Source of the DNA: Planctomycetaceae bacterium
GTDB lineage: Bacteria; Planctomycetota; Planctomycetia; Pirellulales; Pirellulaceae
Direction of reading: 5' to 3'
Assembly: GCA_005773145.1 (NCBI GenBank)
Contig: SXHS01000130.1
Span: 1 to 18,921, forward strand
Length of the DNA stretch: 18,921 nt
Shown: piece by piece, positions 15,243 through 18,921 of the stretch
Numbering within the stretch: the stretch's first letter is position 1
Layout: every line of letters starts with the position of its first letter
Program-made: the position numbers and the translations under genes
The notes under the pieces: model-generated
What the model saw: only the letters and a program-made list of their open reading frames with translations
Told to the model about the DNA's origin: nothing
Databases searched by the model: none

Positions 15243-18200
15243 ATGATGCAACACCATTTCAGTTCGATTAACAGGTGTCATTGGCGGCGATTTCTTGCCA
15301 GGTCTGTTTGTCTGGCTTCACTGTGTTGGTTGGGTGCGACAACTATAACGGATCCGGTTTGCGCTGCGACTACGACTCCGCAATGGATCTGGTCGCCCGA
15401 ACATCAGGCCGGTCACGTTCCCTACAGCAGTTGCCACTTTCGCAAGACGCTCAATATCGACGGTTATCACTCGGGGCGCATCGAAGTGGCCGGTGACGAT
15501 CAATACGAACTGTATGTCAATGGCCGGCGAGTAGGCGAAGGGGAGGGCTGGGAGCGTTGGCAGTCGCATGACCTATCGGTTGCGTTGCGCAATGGTCGCA
15601 ACACCATCGCGCTCAAGGCGACCAATCGGCATGGAGATACGGCCGGGGTAGCCGTTCGCTTGTTCATTCGCACGCAAGATCAGAAAGAACACGAATTCAC
15701 GTCGGATGCCACATGGCGCAGTCATCTGCGGCCGTTGCCACTCTGGCATCTGCCGCAATACGACGATCGACGTTGGACGTCTGCGACCCAGCTCGGACCC
15801 TACGGCACGACCGCTCCCTGGGTGGTGAAGGAGGGTTCTCAAGGGACCAATCCCCTCGAGTCTGCCGACGCATCGGCGCCCCCCGAAAAATCGTCCAGCC
15901 GGATTGCGGCGCGTGTGCCCCCCACGCCGGTACCCAACGTCCATGGGACCACCAACAACAAGAGCGACAGTAAACCGGACCCGGGGCATGCTGCGTCGGC
16001 GTCCGGCGACACGCATCCCGAGTTTCATCTCCCCCCGCTGTTTCAGATTCAGCACATCGTGGGGGGGGACGCGACGGGGTCGCTGATCGCCATGGCGTTC
16101 AACGAGCATGGGCAGATTGTAGCGTCACGTGAAGGGGGCCCATTACTGCTGATACACGATACCAACGGGAATCGCGTTCCCGACGAGGTGCGGATTTTGT
16201 CCGACCGTGTCAAGAGCTGCCAAGGAATTCTGCCGCTACCTGGGCGTGTCTTCGTGACGGGGGATGGTCCGCTGGGAACTGGGCTCTACGAATTGCGAGA
16301 CACGAGTGCCGGTCAGGGACAGTTGGACCAGGTGCGCCTGTTGCTAAAATTTCGCGGGGACATGGGGGAGCATGGACCGCATGCCATCGCCATGGGGCCG
16401 GATGGCTGGTTGTACGTCATGCTGGGCAATCAAGTCACGATGGACAACGAGTACGACAAGCAGAGTCCGTACCGCCGGATCTACGAAGGAGACTTGTTGC
16501 AGCCTCGCTATGAGGATCCCTCGGGGCATACTCAGGGGGTGAAAGCACCGGGCGGCACGGTGATTCGGGTGCATCCCGAGAACGCGACCGTGCAACGTTT
16601 TGCGGGGGGCCTGCGCAACGCCTATGACTTGGTTTTTACCTCAAACGGCCAATTACTCACACATGACTCCGATACAGAATCGGATGAGGGGACGCCGTGG
16701 TATCGGCCCACGCGCGTTCTGCATGTCGTATCGGGCGCCGAGTTTGGTTGGCGCAGTGGCTGGGGAGTTTGGCCGGACACTTTCGTGGATACACTCCCCC
16801 CCGTACTGGAAACCGGCCGCGGGTCGCCGGCGGGCATGGTGTTCTACGATCACACAGCCTTGCCCAGTCGATACCATCAGACGGTATTCACGTGCGATTG
16901 GTCGTCGGGCCGGATCGAAAATTTGCAACTGCGCCCGCAGGGGGCCAGTCTGACGGCACGACGGGAAGTGTTTGTACAAGGAGAACCGCTGAACGTCACG
17001 GACATCGATGTCAGCCCGGACGGCTGGATCTACTTCAGTACCGGTGGCCGCGGCACACGAGGAAATATCTATCGCATCGTTTGGAAGGGTGCGGTGCCGG
17101 CGGAACAACTGGAAGGGGGAGATGCATTGGCTCGCGCGATTCGCCAGCCCCATCCTCAATCCGCGTGGGGACGTATGGCCTTGCAACGTGCGAAACAACA
17201 GGTGGGGCCAACTTGGGACCGGCAGATCATGCAGTTCGTCGCCGACCCGCGCCGTCCGGATGCCTTACGCGCACGCGCCGTCGATGTGCTACAGCTCGTC
17301 GGGCCTCGCCCCACCGCGCAGCAACTGGCTGGATTGGCGAAGGATGCGCAACCACTCACACAGGCCCGCTTAGCCTATTGGCTCGGACAACGTCCCCTAG
17401 ACGCCAAATCTGATGTCTTCGCGAGCCTGCTGAAGAGCGATGACCCAGCCGTTCGGCGCCAGGCATGCGAATCGCTTGCATTGCTCCGGCAATCTGTGCC
17501 GCTCGACACCATGATGACTTTGTTAGCCGCACCAGACCGACATGAGGCCTGGGCCGCAGGCCGACTTTGGGAAACCGTTGCACCTACCGAGCCCAATGCC
17601 AAGGATTTTCAAGCTCTATTGTCGAGCCCCAATCCGCGTCTGTTCGTGCAAGGGGCGTTGATGCTCACCACAACCGCCGAAGTCTCCCCGGCAAATGCAC
17701 GCCTCGTCGTCACGCGGTTTTCGGAGTACCGCGATCAATTCGTGGCGGACGAAGATTTCGCCAACATGCTGCGCGTGGTAGAGCTGGCCCTCGCGCATGG
17801 TCATCTGAAGCCCGAAGATCTAGGGCCGTTAGGCAAGCAATTGGCCGAGGAGTATCCCACCAAGAGCCCGATCATCAACCGCGAACTTGTCCGGCTAATG
17901 GTCTACCTTCAGGTCCCTTCCGTCACGGAACGTTACTTGGAGCAACTGGCGGGAGACGTCTCAAGTGTGGAGAAAGTTCATTTGGCCAGCCACATGCGGT
18001 TCTTGCAGCGTGACTGGACCTTGGACCAACGGTTGCAATTGGCGGCGACCTACGAACGACTATTACAGCCACAGGCGGGGTCGATGCTATCGCAGTACAT
18101 GGAAAACATCACCCGAGACTGGACGGCTAGTCTTAGCGACGTGGAACGGCAGCAAGTCGTACGCGCCGGCGATCGTCTGCCGCGTCTGGCCGTGGTCGCG

Positions 18201-18921
18201 CTCCACCACGCCCCTGAAAAGCCCGATGAAGCCTGGACGGCGGCGTTGCTGGATTTGAATCAGCGTATCGACGCGCAGGAAGACAAACCGTTTCAGCAGC
18301 TCCGAGTGGCAGTTCTCGCGATACTCGCTGGCAGTGATGCACCCGTTGTGATGACTCGCATGCGGGAGATGTACGAACAACATCCGGAACGACGCGCAGC
18401 GATCGCCATGGCACTGGCTCAGCATCCCGACGGCGAGAACTGGGACTACCTGCTGCGCAGTCTCCCCATTGTCGAGAGTGATGCGGCCCATGAAGTGCTC
18501 ACAAAAATGAGGACCGTCAATCGCAAGCCGCAGGGGGCCGAGGCCTACCGCAATCTGATTCTCTGCGGACTCCGTTTGGAAGACACGGGTGCGCAACAGG
18601 CGGTGGGGCTCTTGGAACACTGGACAGGCAAGAGCGTCGACAGCGAGGGCTCGTGGCGAGAAAAATTGGAGGCTTGGCAACTGTGGTTTCGCCATGCCTA
18701 TCCCGATGCGCCTCAGGCGAGCCCGCCTGAGGAAACCGCTCACAACACCTGGTCCTATCACGATCTGGTCGGTTTTCTGGATTCCCCCGATGGTCGATCC
18801 GGCAGCGCTGAGCGCGGACGCTATGTCTATGAAAAGGCCCCGTGCGCCAAATGCCATCGCTACGGCGACGTGGGAGAAACCGTGGGGCCTGATCTGACGC
18901 AGGTGGCGCAGCGCTTTCGGC
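15243..18921 (+). CDS. PVC-type propeller and cytochrome c protein (membrane-bound dehydrogenase-like), 3' end off window
   Basis: An uninterrupted frame of 1226 codons runs off the right edge. A signal peptide is likely: basic RCHWRRFLAR, hydrophobic SVCLASLCWLGA, cleavage near residue 41. Residues about 45-115 form a beta-sandwich-like domain (YELYVNGRRVGEGEGWERW), and 160-255 are a Pro/Ser/Asn linker. A sorbosone-dehydrogenase-like beta-propeller spans about 265-615 (HGPHAIAMGPDGWLYV, GGTVIRVHPEN, SPDGWIYFSTGGRG), with a calcium-type loop DTNGNRVPDE at 306-315. A helical, HEAT-like region follows to about 1170 (DPAVRRQACESLALL). A cytochrome c site CAKCH has C1201, C1204 and H1205, followed by GPDLT. 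This order is typical of the planctomycete 'putative membrane-bound dehydrogenase/haem-binding' families. The substrate is unknown. The ATG at 15243 follows GGTGG; 15246 and 15219 are alternatives. Confidence 0.9.
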   Translation, partial: MMQHHFSSINRCHWRRFLARSVCLASLCWLGATTITDPVCAATTTPQWIWSPEHQAGHVPYSSCHFRKTLNIDGYHSGRIEVAGDDQYELYVNGRRVGEGEGWERWQSHDLSVALRNGRNTIALKATNRHGDTAGVAVRLFIRTQDQKEHEFTSDATWRSHLRPLPLWHLPQYDDRRWTSATQLGPYGTTAPWVVKEGSQGTNPLESADASAPPEKSSSRIAARVPPTPVPNVHGTTNNKSDSKPDPGHAASASGDTHPEFHLPPLFQIQHIVGGDATGSLIAMAFNEHGQIVASREGGPLLLIHDTNGNRVPDEVRILSDRVKSCQGILPLPGRVFVTGDGPLGTGLYELRDTSAGQGQLDQVRLLLKFRGDMGEHGPHAIAMGPDGWLYVMLGNQVTMDNEYDKQSPYRRIYEGDLLQPRYEDPSGHTQGVKAPGGTVIRVHPENATVQRFAGGLRNAYDLVFTSNGQLLTHDSDTESDEGTPWYRPTRVLHVVSGAEFGWRSGWGVWPDTFVDTLPPVLETGRGSPAGMVFYDHTALPSRYHQTVFTCDWSSGRIENLQLRPQGASLTARREVFVQGEPLNVTDIDVSPDGWIYFSTGGRGTRGNIYRIVWKGAVPAEQLEGGDALARAIRQPHPQSAWGRMALQRAKQQVGPTWDRQIMQFVADPRRPDALRARAVDVLQLVGPRPTAQQLAGLAKDAQPLTQARLAYWLGQRPLDAKSDVFASLLKSDDPAVRRQACESLALLRQSVPLDTMMTLLAAPDRHEAWAAGRLWETVAPTEPNAKDFQALLSSPNPRLFVQGALMLTTTAEVSPANARLVVTRFSEYRDQFVADEDFANMLRVVELALAHGHLKPEDLGPLGKQLAEEYPTKSPIINRELVRLMVYLQVPSVTERYLEQLAGDVSSVEKVHLASHMRFLQRDWTLDQRLQLAATYERLLQPQAGSMLSQYMENITRDWTASLSDVERQQVVRAGDRLPRLAVVALHHAPEKPDEAWTAALLDLNQRIDAQEDKPFQQLRVAVLAILAGSDAPVVMTRMREMYEQHPERRAAIAMALAQHPDGENWDYLLRSLPIVESDAAHEVLTKMRTVNRKPQGAEAYRNLILCGLRLEDTGAQQAVGLLEHWTGKSVDSEGSWREKLEAWQLWFRHAYPDAPQASPPEETAHNTWSYHDLVGFLDSPDGRSGSAERGRYVYEKAPCAKCHRYGDVGETVGPDLTQVAQRFR

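Noticed and set aside
15275..15496. 73-codon frame starting with GTG that looks like a short lipoprotein
   Set aside because: It is out of frame with the long propeller/cytochrome protein, whose signal peptide and beta-sandwich are encoded in another frame of the same bases.
1..18921. tRNA, rRNA, CRISPR arrays, insertion sequences or phage genes
   Set aside because: No tRNA T-arm signature, regularly spaced repeats, transposase motifs or terminal inverted repeats were seen on reading both strands.

Overview
The window looks like chromosomal DNA from a planctomycete, probably a Pirellula-like lineage. The main evidence is at the right edge: a very large secreted protein with a beta-propeller, a helical-repeat region and a CxxCH haem site, an architecture typical of Planctomycetes and Verrucomicrobia. 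Next to it is a PEP-CTERM-sorted protein. An apolipoprotein N-acyltransferase (lnt) shows a Gram-negative type envelope, and base composition is moderately GC-rich throughout. I see no mobile element, CRISPR array, tRNA or rRNA. The taxonomic call is inference from gene content.

Layout. (1) 1-1825, minus strand: nadA (quinolinate synthase) followed, with a TGATG stop/start overlap, by an MFS transporter cut by the left edge. (2) 2119-3009, plus: a FliN-type (SpoA domain) protein with a long N-terminal region and no flagellar neighbours. (3) 3036-3938, minus: an unrecognised secreted protein, convergent with the FliN gene. (4) 4082-6381, plus: pabA/trpG (glutamine amidotransferase) and lnt, joined by an ATGA overlap. 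(5) 6490-7699, plus: a self-contained unit with a near-consensus promoter, a membrane-anchored coiled-coil protein, a 49-residue membrane protein too short for most gene callers, and a hairpin terminator. (6) 7793-12908, plus: gyrA, gmd and ugd, both junctions being 4-base ATGA overlaps, so a topoisomerase subunit is coupled to two nucleotide-sugar enzymes. (7) 12909-13562: a 654-base gap with a candidate promoter, several hairpins in series and a strong terminator; it may encode an undescribed structured RNA. (8) 13563-15041: a PhoX/DUF839-like secreted protein with a PEP-CTERM tail. (9) 15243 to the right edge: the PVC-type propeller/cytochrome protein, open at the 3' end.

How the genes relate: most are housekeeping (NAD synthesis, folate or tryptophan precursor, lipoprotein maturation, gyrase, sugar nucleotides) arranged in short tightly coupled pairs or triplets. 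The two right-hand genes belong to the extracytoplasmic degradative and surface repertoire typical of the phylum.

The points most worth following up are the structured intergenic region before the PEP-CTERM gene, the proline at the quinolone-determining position of GyrA, the acidic insertion in the GyrA C-terminal domain, the gyrA-gmd-ugd coupling, and the MreC-shaped coiled-coil protein with its tiny partner.
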